Position numbers and translations under genes: made by a program. The notes under the pieces were generated by a model that was not told the DNA's origin, did no database searches, and saw only the letters and a list, made by a program, of their open reading frames with translations. From Melioribacter roseus (GTDB taxonomy: Bacteria > Bacteroidota > Ignavibacteria > Ignavibacteriales > Melioribacteraceae): a DNA stretch of 45,834 bases. Below are positions 44,291 to 45,834 of this stretch, in pieces (position 1 is the first letter of the stretch; the number at the start of each line of letters is the position of its first letter). The stretch spans positions 32,502 to 78,335 of the forward strand of contig DYSW01000005.1 in the NCBI GenBank assembly GCA_020726285.1, read 5' to 3'.

Positions 44291-45834
44291 ATGAAAAAAA
44301 TATTCTTCCTTTACTTTTTATTACTTATTGATGGAAATTTTGCTCAAGATTCACTTTATTACAGAAATTTGAAATTCCAAGCATTTGAGGAATCGCTAAT
44401 TCCAATTCGTCCAGGAAAACCAAATGAATTTCCATTTTGGAACGAAAAATCCACAATGTTTATTTATGCACCATCATTCAATTTTAACAATTCAAGTTGG
44501 GTAATCCAAACTCCAGAATATTATAAATACACAGCTTTTTCGTTTGAAAATAATACAGAATATACTTTTAATGCAAATTCGCCATTTCAATCAATTTCAC
44601 CAATTTGGGATAAAATTCCAGCGGGAAAAATCTACCTTAAAGTTGAGGCTTTAAGCAACGATGAAAAAATTTTTAATCTTGCTGGAAGTAGAATTTTTTA
44701 CAAATCTGAACCATTTTCACCGCCTTATCCAAATGCAAAATATGATTATCAAACGGCATTTGAAAAAGGATTAAATTTTCAGATAAACCAAATTCACATG
44801 CAAAATTGGTTAAAAGAAGCAAAACCAGATCATCAAAATCATCAACTTTATTGCTATTCGGCTTTGGAAGTCGGAAGTGTTATAAATTCAATGATTTTAT
44901 ATCACAAACACTTTCCAAGCGATGAAAAATCAATCCAAATTGCACAAACTGCTGCTGATTATCTAATTAAAAATTCTGAAAAAATAGGAAAACCACTCGA
45001 ATTTTTTCCACAAATTTATGAAGGAAAAGAACTTTCGGCAAATAGATTTAGTGATGAAATGATAATTACAGAACCTTCGTCAACCGCAATAAGTTATCTT
45101 GAACTTTATGAAATTACTAAAAATGAAAAGTATTTTAATGCAGCGGTAAATATTGCAAAGACATATAAAAAAAATCAGTTGGAAAATGGAACTTGGAACA
45201 TTAGGATTGAAAAAAACACTGGCAAACCAACAACTGATGAGCTTTGCATTCCTATTAGAATTGCAGATTTTATGGATATTTTAGTCAATAAATATAATTT
45301 AAGTGAATTTGAGCAAGTTAAAGCAAAAGCGATAAATTGGATTTGGGAGAATCCGATGAAAACTTACAATTGGACTGGACAGTTTGAAGATGTTGAAGCT
45401 CAAAAAATGTACGCAAATCTAACAAAATATGAAGCCTCGTGGTTTGCTCAATATTTGTTCAAAAATTCAGATAAAGATAGTAATTACATAAAGTTAGGAA
45501 AAGAATTAGTTGCATTTTGCGAAGACCAATTTGTCGTTTGGCAAAATCCTAAAATTTATGATACTTGGGGAAATTCATCAAAAAGTTGGCGAACGCCTTC
45601 TGTTTTAGAACAATATGCTTGCTACGTTCCCATTGATGCAAGTTTAGTTCAAATGATAGACACATTTCTATCAGCATTTACAGCTACAAAAGAACAAATT
45701 TACTACGAAAAAGCAATTGCTTTAGCAAACAGCATAGTAAATGCTCAAGACGAAAATGGTAAAATTGCAACATTTTGGGCTAGTGGATTTCACGAATTTT
45801 GGAATAATTGTATGGTAAGCGATTTGCAAATGCT
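44291..45834 (+). CDS. Secreted protein with helical-toroid-like repeats, cut by the window end
   Basis: An ATG at 44291 opens a frame with no stop up to the window edge (514 codons seen). The protein starts with a signal peptide (MKKIFFLYFLLLIDGNFAQ), then a beta-rich N-terminal part (about 20-140). From about 150 on come repeated helix pairs with Trp/Tyr-rich loops (for example KKNQLENGTW and VNAQDENGKIATFW) typical of (alpha/alpha)6 toroid glycosidases, lyases or epimerases. I cannot name the family. A role in polysaccharide breakdown outside the inner membrane is plausible. The C-terminus, where a sorting tail might lie, is missing. Confidence 0.75.
   Translation, partial: MKKIFFLYFLLLIDGNFAQDSLYYRNLKFQAFEESLIPIRPGKPNEFPFWNEKSTMFIYAPSFNFNNSSWVIQTPEYYKYTAFSFENNTEYTFNANSPFQSISPIWDKIPAGKIYLKVEALSNDEKIFNLAGSRIFYKSEPFSPPYPNAKYDYQTAFEKGLNFQINQIHMQNWLKEAKPDHQNHQLYCYSALEVGSVINSMILYHKHFPSDEKSIQIAQTAADYLIKNSEKIGKPLEFFPQIYEGKELSANRFSDEMIITEPSSTAISYLELYEITKNEKYFNAAVNIAKTYKKNQLENGTWNIRIEKNTGKPTTDELCIPIRIADFMDILVNKYNLSEFEQVKAKAINWIWENPMKTYNWTGQFEDVEAQKMYANLTKYEASWFAQYLFKNSDKDSNYIKLGKELVAFCEDQFVVWQNPKIYDTWGNSSKSWRTPSVLEQYACYVPIDASLVQMIDTFLSAFTATKEQIYYEKAIALANSIVNAQDENGKIATFWASGFHEFWNNCMVSDLQM

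Overview
The window is strongly A+T-rich DNA from a Gram-negative member of the Bacteroidota/Chlorobiota (FCB) group. The best fit is an Ignavibacteria-like organism. The evidence is a secreted subtilase with a type IX secretion (T9SS) type-A C-terminal tail (YPNPFNP motif), a PorV/PorQ-family protein, a TonB-dependent receptor with a carboxypeptidase-regulatory-like N-terminal domain, Lnt, and an LpxH-like phosphoesterase. This placement is inferred from gene content and not from a marker-gene tree. I see no insertion sequence, phage, CRISPR array or integrase; it reads as ordinary chromosome with a few accessory-looking loci.

Left part (1-6.3 kb, minus strand): an OlsF-like bifunctional acyltransferase with its own terminator is followed by a colinear run of PAP2 phosphatase, family 1 glycosidase, a ceramide-glucosyltransferase-like GT21 enzyme, a previously overlooked 47-residue ORF, and an LpxH-like phosphoesterase. 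A hairpin terminator closes the run. The run looks like one locus for membrane glycolipid and aminolipid metabolism. The small ORF has a strong Shine-Dalgarno site and fits exactly between its neighbours (TAA-A-ATG upstream, TAATG downstream).

Middle (6.3-19.2 kb): a His-rich NifX/NifB-type protein, tRNA-Lys(TTT), a DUF985 cupin, a large T9SS-exported subtilase, a PIN-PhoH ATPase, a 64-residue protein, a secreted protein of unknown function, an FAH-family enzyme, class I aldolase FbaB, a THUMP RNA methyltransferase, tRNA-Cys and tRNA-Asp, phosphofructokinase and RNase HIII.

Envelope block (19.2-28.3 kb, plus strand): a secreted double-parvulin PPIase, then a TonB-dependent receptor, a 1215-residue secreted protein with acidic Ca-binding-like loops and a sorting-like tail, and a PorV-family barrel. 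The last three are tightly spaced and probably act together at the outer membrane.

Right part (28.4-45.8 kb): IspH; RF1 converging on a sugar-phosphate transferase that is coupled to PurM; then a long plus-strand run hrcA-grpE-dnaJ-comEA-like-DUF3822-like-rsmD-coaD-acyl-CoA synthetase (NDP-forming)-osmC, followed by lnt with an overlapping outer-membrane protein, sucC, and a secreted helical-toroid-like protein cut by the window end.

Several starts were moved from the longest open frame to an internal codon, on the basis of signal peptides and Shine-Dalgarno sites. These are given in the entries.
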